DNA of 64,000 bases from an uncultured Acidimicrobiaceae bacterium (GCA_903919455.1 CAIXIJ010000001.1:55621-119620), one strand, 5' to 3'; positions 51,122 to 59,987 are shown, counted from the stretch's first letter. Notes: generated from the sequence alone by a model not told the origin. Program-made: numbers and translations.

Positions 51122-52612
51122 TCAGTTCTTGGCCTGGCCGACGCTGCGCCCTGCGTTCGTGGGCGCTGGCAGTGTGGAGTGCTGTGCAGCGATGCGGTCG
51201 AGCACCGCGGTCATCTCGGCCGCTGCCGGAACGGCCTTGTCGGCGTTGGTGTCCACGTGCAGCAGCATGTGCTCGGCCGTGGCCACCACGGAGTGGTCGT
51301 CGGCTCGATGCATGGAAGTGAACAGTCGCATGCGCTTGGCATCATGCGAGATCAACTGCACCGTGCAGTAGAGGTGATCGCCGGCCTTTGCCTGGGCTGC
51401 GAAGTTCACGTGACTCTCCACCGTGAACCAACTGTGTCCTGCGGCAAGGTATGCCTCGTCCATGCCGATCAACCGCAGCAGGCGATCGATGGTCTCGCTC
51501 GACAGCTGGAAGTAGCGGCTGTCGTTCACATGGCCGTTGTAGTCCACCCAATCGGTGGGCACCCGCACCTCGTGAAGACGCAGCGGGCCACCGAAATCCG
51601 GCTCGGTGGCGGTGTCGCCCATACGTTCGAACAGGGTGCGCTCGAAGTTGGCAAGCACCTGGCCTGCGCCGTAGTCGGCGGTGCGAAGGCCCTGCATGAC
51701 GGCCACCAGGCAGTCGTCGCGCAGCATCTCGAGTTCGCGGATGGTGGCGGTGCCTGCCTGGGTGTCGCTTTGCGACACGATGGTGTCGAGCAACTCGTCG
51801 GTGAGTTCGGGCACATTCATGAACTTCGTCCACGGCCACTTCAGCGCTGGGCCGAATTGAGCCATGAAGTGGCGCATGCCCGGCTCGCCGCCAGCGATGC
51901 GGTAGACGAGCATCGTGCCCATGAAGCTCCAGCGCAGGCCGGGGCCGAACCGCATGGCGTCATCGATCTGCTCGGCCGTAGCCACGCCGTCGTTGATGAG
52001 CCACAGGATTTCACGCCACAGTGCTTCCATCAGACGGTCGGCGACGAAGCCGTCGATCTCCACATCCAGGTGCAGCGGCCGCATGCCGATTGCTTCGTAG
52101 ACCTCTGCAGCCCGCTGCTTGGTGGCCTCGGAGGTGAGACTGCCGCCGCAGATTTCCACTAGCGGCATCAGGTACACAGGGTTGAACGGGTGGCCCACCA
52201 CGAGACGCTCGGGGTGTGTCATGCCCTCCTGCATCACGCTGGGCAGCAGACCCGAGGTGCTGGACCCGAACACCACGTCGGGTGCCGCAACGGCGCTGGC
52301 TCGACCCAGCAGCATCTGCTTCAGCTCCATGCGCTCGGGGGCACTCTCCTGCACGAACTGCACACCCGTGGCGGCCTCTTCCGGAGTGTCGACAAAGGTG
52401 AGCGTGCCCTCGGCGGGCAACGACGGCATGTACAACTTCGACATGGCGCGGCGAGCGTTGGCCATCACCTCGCCCACCTTGCGCGGGGCCTCCGGGTCGG
52501 GGTCGTACATCTTCACGTCGACGCCGTTGAGGATGAAGCGGGCGGCCCAGCCGCCACCGATGACCCCGCCGCCGAGGAGGCCGACGGTCTGCAAGCCGGG
52601 AACCGGGCTCAT
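51122..52612 (-). CDS. lcdH: Bifunctional L-carnitine dehydrogenase / betainyl-CoA thioesterase
   Basis: 496 residues. The N-terminal ~340 are a 3-hydroxyacyl-CoA-dehydrogenase-like NAD enzyme: GLLGGGVIGGGW, VVGHPFNPVYLMPLVEICGG, and MRFGPGLRWSFMG, the last typical of L-carnitine dehydrogenases. The C-terminal ~145 are a hotdog thioesterase (DWVDYNGHVNDSRYF). This fusion is known for carnitine users: it oxidises L-carnitine to 3-dehydrocarnitine and later hydrolyses betainyl-CoA to glycine betaine. The stop of the BKACE gene overlaps its ATG by one base (TGATG), so both proteins are made together. Confidence 0.88.
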   Translation of the reverse strand: MSPVPGLQTVGLLGGGVIGGGWAARFILNGVDVKMYDPDPEAPRKVGEVMANARRAMSKLYMPSLPAEGTLTFVDTPEEAATGVQFVQESAPERMELKQMLLGRASAVAAPDVVFGSSTSGLLPSVMQEGMTHPERLVVGHPFNPVYLMPLVEICGGSLTSEATKQRAAEVYEAIGMRPLHLDVEIDGFVADRLMEALWREILWLINDGVATAEQIDDAMRFGPGLRWSFMGTMLVYRIAGGEPGMRHFMAQFGPALKWPWTKFMNVPELTDELLDTIVSQSDTQAGTATIRELEMLRDDCLVAVMQGLRTADYGAGQVLANFERTLFERMGDTATEPDFGGPLRLHEVRVPTDWVDYNGHVNDSRYFQLSSETIDRLLRLIGMDEAYLAAGHSWFTVESHVNFAAQAKAGDHLYCTVQLISHDAKRMRLFTSMHRADDHSVVATAEHMLLHVDTNADKAVPAAAEMTAVLDRIAAQHSTLPAPTNAGRSVGQAKN

Positions 52613-53505
52613 CAGCGCTTCACCAGCTTCAGCTTGTCGCGCACGGCCTGGGGGCTCATGATCTTTGCGCCCATGGTCTCGAGCAGCAGCTTGGCGCGGG
52701 CGACGAGCTGCTCGTTGGTGGCGAGCTGGCCGGGGCCGTTGTAGAGGTTGTCTTCCAGGCCCACGCGCACGTTGCCGCCGGCGAGCGCGGCCTGAGCCAC
52801 GAACGGAATCTGCATACGCGAGATGCTGAACGCCGAGAACACGCAGTCGTTCGGCAGGCCGTTCACCATCGCCGTGAACGTGGTGGGGTCGTCGGGGGCG
52901 CCATAGGCGATGCCCATGCAGAGCTGGATCATCACCGGGTCGTCGAGCAGGCCGTCCTTGATCAGTTCCTTCACCTGCACGAGGTGACCGAAGTCGAACA
53001 CTTCCAACTCGGGGCGCACGCCGAGGTCCTGCACGATCTTGGCCATCTTGCGGAGCACGCTGGGGGTGTTCACCATGATGTAGTCGCCGCCGGAGGCGAA
53101 GTTCATCGTGCCGCAGTCGAGCGTGCAGATCTCGGGCAGCAGGGTGGTGACATGGTCGAGGCGCTCGGTGGCGCCGGCCATGTCGGTGCCGTCGGGGTTC
53201 AGCGGCAGCACGTCTTCATCGCCGCCCAACACCATGTCGCCGCCCATGCCAGCCGTGAAGTTCACGACCACGTCGACATCGGCATCGCGAATTCGCTCCA
53301 TCACCTCGGCGTAGTACTCGGTCTTGCGGCTGCCGAGGCCGGTTTCGGGCTCGCGCACGTGGCAGTGCACCACTGCGGCGCCGGCCTTTGCGGCCTCGAT
53401 GGCGGAGTTCGCGATCTGCTCGGGGGTCACCGGCACATGCGGGCTCTTGTGTGCTGTGACGCCGGAACCCGTGACCGCACAGGTGATGAACACATCCCAA
53501 TTCAT
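52612..53505 (-). CDS. BKACE family (DUF849) dehydrocarnitine cleavage enzyme
   Basis: 297 residues of the beta-keto acid cleavage family. Key features are TCAVTGSG near the N-terminus, metal ligands His47 and His49 (VVHCHVREPETG), VNFTAGMGGD, and the C-terminal GLEDNLYNGPGQLATN. The family condenses a beta-keto acid with acetyl-CoA to give acetoacetate and a new acyl-CoA. Fusion-coupled to carnitine dehydrogenase, this member should turn 3-dehydrocarnitine plus acetyl-CoA into betainyl-CoA and acetoacetate. An AAAGGGGA ribosome binding site precedes the ATG at 53505; the frame remains open upstream but without coding character. Confidence 0.88.
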   Translation of the reverse strand: MNWDVFITCAVTGSGVTAHKSPHVPVTPEQIANSAIEAAKAGAAVVHCHVREPETGLGSRKTEYYAEVMERIRDADVDVVVNFTAGMGGDMVLGGDEDVLPLNPDGTDMAGATERLDHVTTLLPEICTLDCGTMNFASGGDYIMVNTPSVLRKMAKIVQDLGVRPELEVFDFGHLVQVKELIKDGLLDDPVMIQLCMGIAYGAPDDPTTFTAMVNGLPNDCVFSAFSISRMQIPFVAQAALAGGNVRVGLEDNLYNGPGQLATNEQLVARAKLLLETMGAKIMSPQAVRDKLKLVKR

Positions 53506-53534
53506 TGCTGTCCCCTTTGACACCCGGCGGTTTC

Positions 53535-53550
53535 CTGAATGGCCGGTCAA
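53535..53550. promoter_or_regulatory. Candidate operator, amine-region motif site 4
   Basis: CTGAATGGCCGGTCAA lies 29 bases upstream of the BKACE start and 33 bases upstream of the divergent serine hydrolase start. It differs from the site at 44912 at three positions. Confidence 0.45.
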
Positions 53551-53583
53551 CGGAGCCGATCGTACACCTGCAAAGCTGGAGTC

Positions 53584-54786
53584 ATGAAGACTCCCGTGTC
53601 CCGAACCCGTCCTGAACCCGCCCGCCGCGATGGCGTGAACAGCGACAACTGGATCGACGGGCCGTACAACAGGTGGGGCTTCCGGCACGTGCGTGAGTTG
53701 GCGCACACGGCTCGAATTCGGCGGGGCACAGGGGCCCCCTGGCAGTTGCCCGAACGGCAGGGCGACCTCGGCGATCTGACGGTGGTGTTCGAGGCTGAGC
53801 AGTTCTCGCTGCTTGAGGCACTCGAGGCCGGGTACACCGATGCGTTCGTGGTGCTCCACGACGGTGCGATCGTGCACGAGTGGTACGCCGAGGGGGTGCG
53901 GCCCGACGACACGCACCTGCTCATGTCGGTGTCGAAGTCGTTCACATCCACCCTCATCGGCGTGTTGGTCGGCGAGGGTCTCATCGATCCGGCCGAGCGT
54001 GCCGACGCCTACGCCTCGGTACTACTCGGAACCGCATGGGAGGGCTGCACGATGCAGCACCTGCTCGACATGACGGCGGGCGTGGAGTTCGACGAGAGCG
54101 ACTACGACAACCCCGACTCGGCCGGCTGCCTCATCGAGGCGGTGTCGGGTTACACGACGGACCTCCGGCCCGGCTTGCCGTCCGACACCATCGCCTGGGC
54201 GCTCTCCGTGCCGCCTCAGGGCGAACACGGTGATCGCTTCGAGTACCGCAGCATCATCACCGACATCCTCGCCCTCGTGGCCGAGGAGGTCACCGGGCAG
54301 CGCTTCACCGACCTGTTCAGCGACCGCATCTGGAGCCGAATCGGCGTCGAACACGATGCCGACATCATCGTCGACCCGGCCGGCTTTCCCACAGTGGAAG
54401 GCGGCATGTGCGTCACGCCGCGCGACTTTGCCCGCTTCGGGCAGATGATGTTGCAGCGCGGCATGGTGGGTGGTGCTCAGGTGGTGCCTGGGGAGTGGAC
54501 CGACCGAGTGCTCGATGCCGACCCGGTGCTCATCGACCACTACCGCAAGAGCGACGCTGCCGACCCGGCACATCCGAACGCCTACTACCACGACTGCTGG
54601 TGGGTGGTCGACGCATCAAAGGGTCGGTATGCCGGTCACGGCATCAATGGCCAGCACCTGTGGATCGACCGCAGTACCAACACGGTCATCGCGCAGCAGA
54701 GCACCTGGCCGGGTCGATGGGACGACAACCTCGCCGTGCTCGACCAAGCCGTCGCGCTGACGGTGCTCGACCACCTCGCCCCCTGA
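53584..54786 (+). CDS. Serine hydrolase, beta-lactamase/6-aminohexanoate-dimer hydrolase-like
   Basis: 400 residues of the class C beta-lactamase-like fold. The SxxK motif is SVSKS (near residue 119), the Tyr motif is YRS rather than YxN, and the third motif region is GHGINGQHLWID. This pattern fits the NylB-type amide/ester hydrolases better than true beta-lactamases. No signal peptide is present, so it acts in the cytosol. Divergent from the carnitine genes across a shared candidate operator, it may release a quaternary amine from an ester or amide, but this is speculative. The sequence GGAGTC just before the ATG resembles that before the amidase. Confidence 0.85.
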   Translation: MKTPVSRTRPEPARRDGVNSDNWIDGPYNRWGFRHVRELAHTARIRRGTGAPWQLPERQGDLGDLTVVFEAEQFSLLEALEAGYTDAFVVLHDGAIVHEWYAEGVRPDDTHLLMSVSKSFTSTLIGVLVGEGLIDPAERADAYASVLLGTAWEGCTMQHLLDMTAGVEFDESDYDNPDSAGCLIEAVSGYTTDLRPGLPSDTIAWALSVPPQGEHGDRFEYRSIITDILALVAEEVTGQRFTDLFSDRIWSRIGVEHDADIIVDPAGFPTVEGGMCVTPRDFARFGQMMLQRGMVGGAQVVPGEWTDRVLDADPVLIDHYRKSDAADPAHPNAYYHDCWWVVDASKGRYAGHGINGQHLWIDRSTNTVIAQQSTWPGRWDDNLAVLDQAVALTVLDHLAP

Positions 54787-54854
54787 CCCACGCCCCGCGC
54801 AGTTACCCCACCCCGCGCGACCCGCGCAGTTGCCCAGCCCCACACCACACCCCG

Positions 54855-54950
54855 GGTTGGGCGCGAAACACGCCATCCACGGCTCACAACGCACCCACGG
54901 GTGGGAAAACTGCCAGATTTGGCACTTTTCGCGCCCGTGGGCGCGAAACG
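54855..54950. repeat. Structured intergenic repeat, copy B
   Basis: A 48-base hairpin (54894-54941) repeats the core found at 36654-36701: left arm CCCACGGGTG, inner stem TGCCA-GATT-TGGCA, right arm CGCCCGTGGG, with identical distances between parts. Here the inner arms also pair (GAAAA with TTTTC), giving an almost unbroken stem. The 15-base word GGTTGGGCGCGAAAC at 54855-54869 is the exact reverse complement of the direct repeat in copy A. It lies between convergent genes. Confidence 0.75.
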
Positions 54951-55010
54951 TGCCAGCGCGAGAGGAGGCGCTGAGGGTGGCCTGGCGGCTGCCAGCGCAA
55001 GATGACGCGC

Positions 55011-55060
55011 CCTGGGTGGACTTGGGTGGACTTGGGTGGACCTGGGTTGAGCCTGGGTGG
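55011..55060. repeat. Ten-base tandem repeat
   Basis: Five successive decamers related to CTTGGGTGGA lie directly before the stop of the [2Fe-2S] subunit gene. They are outside any supported gene. Confidence 0.8.
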
Positions 55061-55061
55061 C

Positions 55062-55538
55062 TCAGGGGTGGAGTTCGGCGGCGGTGCGCTGCACCGCCGC
55101 AACGATCTTGGCGTAGCCGGTGCAGCGGCACAGGTTGCCCGACAGGCCAATCCGCACGTCTTCCTCGGTGGGGGAAGGGTTGCGCTCGAGCAGTGCCGTG
55201 GCAGACAGCAGCATGCCGGGGGTGCAGAAGCCGCACTGCACGCCACCCTCCTCGAGGATGTTGCGCTGGAGTGGGTGCATCTCGTCGCCCTGCTGCAGGC
55301 CCTCCACCGTGGTGATGGCTCGGCCCTGCGCCTGCACGGCGAGGAAGCTGCACGAGTTCACCGGCTGGCCGTCGAGGAGCACCATGCAGGCGCCGCATTC
55401 GCAATCGTCGCAGCCCTCCTTGGTGCCGGTGAGCCCCACTTCGGCGCGGATGACGCTGAGCAGGTTGCGTCCCTGTGCCGCGTTGACGGGATAGTCCATG
55501 CCGTTCACGGTGAGGTGGTAGTTGACGATGTCGCTCAT
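55062..55538 (-). CDS. Molybdenum hydroxylase [2Fe-2S] small subunit
   Basis: 158 residues with both iron-sulfur clusters of the xanthine dehydrogenase/CO dehydrogenase small-subunit family: a plant-ferredoxin-type cluster (EGCDDCECGACM, then NSC) and a C-terminal helical cluster (CGFCTPGM, CRCTGY). It passes electrons from the molybdenum centre to the FAD subunit. The first cluster carries an extra Cys (CDDC) where the usual motif has Gly. Its ATG overlaps the stop of the FAD subunit by four bases. It is the last gene of a long operon. Confidence 0.92.
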   Translation of the reverse strand: MSDIVNYHLTVNGMDYPVNAAQGRNLLSVIRAEVGLTGTKEGCDDCECGACMVLLDGQPVNSCSFLAVQAQGRAITTVEGLQQGDEMHPLQRNILEEGGVQCGFCTPGMLLSATALLERNPSPTEEDVRIGLSGNLCRCTGYAKIVAAVQRTAAELHP

Positions 55539-56422
55539 GATGCTGCTCCGATGCCGATGGCGCGGTTGACAGGGACAGATACGGGTTCGCCGAGGGCACG
55601 GCGGGCGGCAGCCTCGACGGCACGGCGGGCCATGACGCCCACCGTGTGGCGGCGGTACTTGTCGCTGGCGCGCACGTCGCTGATGGGGCGAGCCTGCTCG
55701 CTGGCGGCGGCCGCGGCGGCCGCAGCCACCTCGGCGACGCTGCCCAGACCGATGCCAGTGACTTCGATAATGGTGGGTGCCACGGCAGTGAGGGCCACGC
55801 GCACCGCGCTCACCGAACCGTCGTCGGCGATGGTGACGGCAGCTGCTGCGCCGACCACGGCGATCTCCATCGAACGTCGGTACTCGAGTCGCAGATACGC
55901 GCTGTTGCTGCGCGGTGCCGGCGTGGCGATGTGAATGGCCACGCACAACTCGTCGGCCTCAGCGCTGTGTCGCCCGGGGCCGGTCCAGAGTTCGGCCATG
56001 CCGACCCGGCGGCTACCGCGAAGTGAACGCAACTCTGCCTCGGCGCCCAACACCATCAGTGGGGAACCGGTGTCCATGGCGGGGGACGAGTTCATCACGT
56101 TGCCGCCCAGCGTGCCCACGTTTCGGGTAGAGGGCGAGCCGACCAGGGCACTGCCGTCGCTGAGACCGGCGAATGCGTTCGACAGCAACGGATGATGCTC
56201 GATGATGTGGTGGTTCACGCCAGCACCGATGCAGACGCCCGCGTCGGTGACCTCGATGCACTGCAGTTCGGTGATGCGGTCGATGGCAACGAGGTGTTCG
56301 GGAAGGGGTGCCTTGCCGTGGCGGGCGCCCACCACGAGGTCGCTGCCGCCAGCCACTGGGCGCGCCCCGGTAGCGAGCGCCTGCAGGGCCTCATCGAGGG
56401 TGGTGGCGATGGTGAAACTCAC
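55535..56422 (-). CDS. Molybdenum hydroxylase FAD-binding medium subunit
   Basis: 295 residues of the CoxM-like FAD subunit family. The FAD pyrophosphate loop is GARPVAGGSDLVVG near residues 20-33, and a second segment NVGTLGGNVMNSSPA is diagnostic. It takes electrons from the iron-sulfur subunit and reduces the final acceptor. It begins at a GTG whose GTGA overlaps the stop of the large subunit and ends in an ATGA overlap with the small subunit, so all three subunits are made in concert. The substrate is set by the large subunit. Confidence 0.92.
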   Translation of the reverse strand: MSFTIATTLDEALQALATGARPVAGGSDLVVGARHGKAPLPEHLVAIDRITELQCIEVTDAGVCIGAGVNHHIIEHHPLLSNAFAGLSDGSALVGSPSTRNVGTLGGNVMNSSPAMDTGSPLMVLGAEAELRSLRGSRRVGMAELWTGPGRHSAEADELCVAIHIATPAPRSNSAYLRLEYRRSMEIAVVGAAAAVTIADDGSVSAVRVALTAVAPTIIEVTGIGLGSVAEVAAAAAAAASEQARPISDVRASDKYRRHTVGVMARRAVEAAARRALGEPVSVPVNRAIGIGAAS

Positions 56423-58704
56423 GCCGGACTCCCTTCGGTGTTCATGGTCTCCCACACACGTTCGGCGGTCATCGGCAGTTGCCGGATCGGCGTACCGGCG
56501 ATCTTGGCGATGGCATTGGCGATGGCTGCCGCAGTGGCCACGTTCGGTGCCTCGGCGAGGCCCTTGGCGCCACGCGGGCCTGCGTTCGGTGTGTTGATCT
56601 CCACGAAGTGGATGTCGATCGGCGGCGCATCGGCACAGGTCTGCAGCTTGTACTCCAGTAGCGCAGCGTTGCGCTGCTGGCCCTCATCGTTGTAGCGGGT
56701 GCCTTCGGTGAGGGCCTGGCCGATACCCATCATCACGCCGCCCTCCACCTGGCCGGTGGCACCGATCCTGTTGATGATCGTGCCGGAGTCGTGTGCGGTG
56801 CTGACGTGGAGCACGCGAGCGACGCCGGTGTCCCTGTCGAGTTTCACGCGGACGGCGTGGCACGAGAACTGCGGTGCCACCCAGGCGGTCATGCCCACAT
56901 CGCCGATGCAGGTGGCGCCCGATACCTCCTGTGCTGCAGGTGGCACGCCCGAACCGTGCCCGATGAGGAGCTCGCCGCCAGCAGCGATTCCCGCCAGTTC
57001 AGTGATGGGCACGGAACGCGACGGCGTGCCGGCCACGGATGCGGCCCCGTCGGCGAGCACGATGTCGGCCGGGCTGGCCTCCAGCATGTCGGCGGCCAGC
57101 TGCTTCAGTTGCTCCGCGATCTGCCCGGCCGCGGCGATGGCCGCTCGACCGTTGTTGAACAGGGTCTGCGAACCGGTGGCACCCATGTCGTAGGGCGCGG
57201 CGCTGGTGTCTTGGTAGACGAGTTCGAAATCCTCCGGCTGCATGCCGAGTTCGTCGGCCACCAGCTGCCGCAGCGTCATCACGGCACCGGTGCCGCATTC
57301 CTGGGCGCCGGTGATGATCTGGCCACTGCCGTCGCCGTCGATCTTCACGTAGGCGCCGGACGCCGCCGAGAAGCTGGGCCACCAACCGATGGCCACACCG
57401 ATGGCTTCATCGTCGGGAAGGTCGTCGCCGTAGCCAGCACGAGCGGTAGCGGCCTCGATGCAATCGACCAGGCCGATCTCGTCGTAGACCTGGCCGCTGG
57501 GTCCTTCCTTGCCGGTGGCAACGGCGTTCTTGATGCGGAACGCCACGGGGTCCATACCGATGGCCTTTGCCACCTCGTCGGTGTGGCTCTCGAGCGCCCA
57601 GCAGGTCTGCGGGGCGGTTGGAGCGCGCACCGAGCCCGAGGGCTGGTGGTTCGTGTACACGAGGTGGGCCTCGGCAAGCGCATTCGGCACCTGGTAAGGG
57701 CCGAGCGCGTGCATGGCGGCCAGTTGGCTGAAGAAACCGGCATCGGCGGTGTAGGCGCCATTATCGATGGCGAGCCACACCTTGCGGGCCACGATGGTGC
57801 CGTCGGCCTTCACACCGGTCTCGAAGTCGAACACGATGCCTTCGCGACGGCGGTCGGGGGCAATGAACTCCTCGCGACGGCTGAAGACCAGACGCACTGG
57901 GCGCTTGGTGGCCTTCGCCAGCGCAGCCACGTGGGCCTCGTAGTGGAAGCCACACTTGCCGCCGAAGCCGCCGCCGAGGTGCGGCACGATGATGCGCACG
58001 CGGCTTGCGGGCATCTCCAGCGTTTCGCACACACCGGCGCGAGCGTCGAAGGGCACCTGGGTGGTGGTCCAGATGGTGACCTTGTTGCCCTCCCACTGGG
58101 CTACGACGGCGCGGGGTTCGATGGGCGCGGCGTGGCAGCCATCGGCCACGTAGCGGCTGTGCACCACGGTGTCGGCCTCGGCCATGCCCCGCTCCACATC
58201 GCCCTTGGCGATGGATGCGAACGAGGCGTCGTTGCGCTCGCGCACGAGCACGTCGGCTGCGCCGTATTGCGACCAGCCCTCATGCACGAGAGGTGCGTCG
58301 GCCGCCAGTGCTGCCTCGATGTCGTTCACCACCGGAAGCGGCGCGTATTCCACCACGATGGCGTTGAGAGCTCGCTGGGCGGTGGGCACGTCGATGGCGG
58401 CGACGGCAGCGACGATCTCGCCTTCGAAGCGCACCACATCGCGGGCGAACAGGGTGCGGTCTTGCACAAACGGGCCGAAACGAACGTCGGGTACGTCGTC
58501 CTGGGTGAGGACGGCGAACACGCCGGGGATGGCCCGCGCTGCCGACACGTCGAGACGCGCGATGCGCGCGTGGCTCACCTCGGCGTACTTGAACTTCGCC
58601 ACCAGCGTGCCGGTGAGCGTGAGGTCGGCCGTGTAGCGCCCGCTACCGGTCACCTTGTCGGGGCCGTCAGCGCGAACGAAGCGGGGGACACTGGTGGTAC
58701 TCAT
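56419..58704 (-). CDS. Molybdopterin-binding large subunit of an aldehyde/xanthine oxidoreductase-like enzyme
   Basis: 761 residues of the xanthine dehydrogenase/CoxL family. The molybdopterin loop GGGFGGKCG, the VRAPTAPQ segment and the C-terminal KGLAEAP, which supplies the catalytic Glu, are all present. The CoxL-specific AYRCSFR motif is absent, so it is not a form I CO dehydrogenase. Substrates of such enzymes are aldehydes, purines or N-heterocycles. It starts five bases after the stop of an amine oxidase, so oxidation of an aldehyde released from an amine is plausible. ATG at 58704. Confidence 0.9.
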   Translation of the reverse strand: MSTTSVPRFVRADGPDKVTGSGRYTADLTLTGTLVAKFKYAEVSHARIARLDVSAARAIPGVFAVLTQDDVPDVRFGPFVQDRTLFARDVVRFEGEIVAAVAAIDVPTAQRALNAIVVEYAPLPVVNDIEAALAADAPLVHEGWSQYGAADVLVRERNDASFASIAKGDVERGMAEADTVVHSRYVADGCHAAPIEPRAVVAQWEGNKVTIWTTTQVPFDARAGVCETLEMPASRVRIIVPHLGGGFGGKCGFHYEAHVAALAKATKRPVRLVFSRREEFIAPDRRREGIVFDFETGVKADGTIVARKVWLAIDNGAYTADAGFFSQLAAMHALGPYQVPNALAEAHLVYTNHQPSGSVRAPTAPQTCWALESHTDEVAKAIGMDPVAFRIKNAVATGKEGPSGQVYDEIGLVDCIEAATARAGYGDDLPDDEAIGVAIGWWPSFSAASGAYVKIDGDGSGQIITGAQECGTGAVMTLRQLVADELGMQPEDFELVYQDTSAAPYDMGATGSQTLFNNGRAAIAAAGQIAEQLKQLAADMLEASPADIVLADGAASVAGTPSRSVPITELAGIAAGGELLIGHGSGVPPAAQEVSGATCIGDVGMTAWVAPQFSCHAVRVKLDRDTGVARVLHVSTAHDSGTIINRIGATGQVEGGVMMGIGQALTEGTRYNDEGQQRNAALLEYKLQTCADAPPIDIHFVEINTPNAGPRGAKGLAEAPNVATAAAIANAIAKIAGTPIRQLPMTAERVWETMNTEGSPA

Positions 58705-58709
58705 CGTGC

Positions 58710-59987
58710 TCACTCTTTCAGATTGGTGGTGGCAGGTGGGTCGTCGAGGAGGTCGATCGTGCGCTGCGCTGCTCGGTAGCCGGCGTGCACCGCACCCTCG
58801 ATGTAGCCGGGGAAGAGTTCGGCCAGCTCGGTCGACGCGAACTGCACGCCCTCGGTGCCGAACATCAGCGCATCGATCTGCACTGGCTCGCCGAGTCCGG
58901 TGACGAACTGGCAGTAACCGCCTCCGCCCCATTCGTCGGGTGGCCAATCCCGCACCAGCACATCGATGGGTTGCGCTGCGTTCTCACCGAATGCCTGCAC
59001 CAGGTGCTGCACGGCGAGCTGCTTGCGGGCTGTCTCGCCGAGCCCCCGCCACGTCGCAGCGAGTGGACCACCGACGAACATCACCAGCGCGTGCGCATCG
59101 CTCGCTGATGCATCGGAGACGTACAACCCGCACGGGTCGTTGAATCGCACCGTGCCATCGAGACCGCGGGTGTGCCAGAACGGCTGTGCGTAGCGCACCA
59201 GGATCTTGGTCACGTCACCAGCGCGAAAGCTCGCCAGCGCTGCCGCGAGGCGATCGGGGAGCGGCGGATCGAAGACCAACCGCGCTGCAGCAGTGGGCGG
59301 AACTGCCATCACCACATGTCGACAACGCACGACGTCGCCGTCGATGTGCACCGCAGCGCCACCCGGATGGCGATCGATGCGATGCACCACTGCGCCGAGC
59401 CGCACGCAATCGCCGAGCGATGCCGCAAGTTGTTCGGCGAGCGCGTGCATGGTGCCTTCCACCGAGTACTGCAGTTCCGCTGCAAGCGGCGGTGTGCGCC
59501 CCAACTGGTGAGCGACGTGAGCGAGACCGAGCGTGCGATGGTCGAGACACATCTGCCCGTCGGTGCAGGACCGGATGGCGGCCTTCGTGCACTCCGATGC
59601 CTCGAGACCGTCCACCCATGCGTCGAACGCGACGTGCGGGTCGGCATGGTGGAGGTCGCGGAGCTCTTCGTAGAGCTGCTCACCGTGGTCCCAGTCGTCG
59701 TGGCATTCCTTCGGCAAGGTGATGCTGTCGCCCGGCGACTCGTTCCGCACCAGCGACGCGCCGAAGCGTTCGGCGAGTCCGCGGATGGCGTGCATCTCGT
59801 CGGCCAGGTACTGGCCACCACTGTCGACCCGGCGGCCGAGACCATCGAGCATGCTTTCCACCCGGCCGCCCACTCGCTCGCGCGCTTCCAGCACTGTCAC
59901 GGTGCGTCCGGCCGACACCAGCGCGGCTGCAGCCGCGAGTCCGCTGAAGCCGGCGCCGACGACGACGACGTCGACGTCGGGGGTCAT
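58710..59987 (-). CDS. Flavin-containing monoamine/polyamine oxidase
   Basis: 425 residues of the FAD amine oxidase family: the dinucleotide motif VVVGAGFSGLAAAAAL (8-23), the LEARERVGGRVES segment, and a C-terminal SFAD-like FASTELAELFPGYIEGAVHAG region that closes the flavin site. It would oxidise an amine to an imine or aldehyde with release of hydrogen peroxide. No signal peptide. Its ATG overlaps the stop of the upstream permease by four bases, so it is made together with an importer for its likely substrate, a polyamine or related amine. Confidence 0.9.
   Translation of the reverse strand: MTPDVDVVVVGAGFSGLAAAAALVSAGRTVTVLEARERVGGRVESMLDGLGRRVDSGGQYLADEMHAIRGLAERFGASLVRNESPGDSITLPKECHDDWDHGEQLYEELRDLHHADPHVAFDAWVDGLEASECTKAAIRSCTDGQMCLDHRTLGLAHVAHQLGRTPPLAAELQYSVEGTMHALAEQLAASLGDCVRLGAVVHRIDRHPGGAAVHIDGDVVRCRHVVMAVPPTAAARLVFDPPLPDRLAAALASFRAGDVTKILVRYAQPFWHTRGLDGTVRFNDPCGLYVSDASASDAHALVMFVGGPLAATWRGLGETARKQLAVQHLVQAFGENAAQPIDVLVRDWPPDEWGGGGYCQFVTGLGEPVQIDALMFGTEGVQFASTELAELFPGYIEGAVHAGYRAAQRTIDLLDDPPATTNLKE

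Noticed and set aside
53584..54786. Antibiotic beta-lactamase
   Set aside because: It lacks a signal peptide and the YxN motif, and fits NylB-like or esterase members of the fold better.
55011..55060. Decamer repeats considered as a CRISPR array or replication iterons
   Set aside because: The units are directly adjacent without spacers, and no replication or cas gene is nearby.
56419..58704. Carbon monoxide dehydrogenase (CoxL)
   Set aside because: The form I active-site motif AYRCSFR is absent and the operon contains an amine importer and amine oxidase, so a general molybdenum hydroxylase is the safer call.
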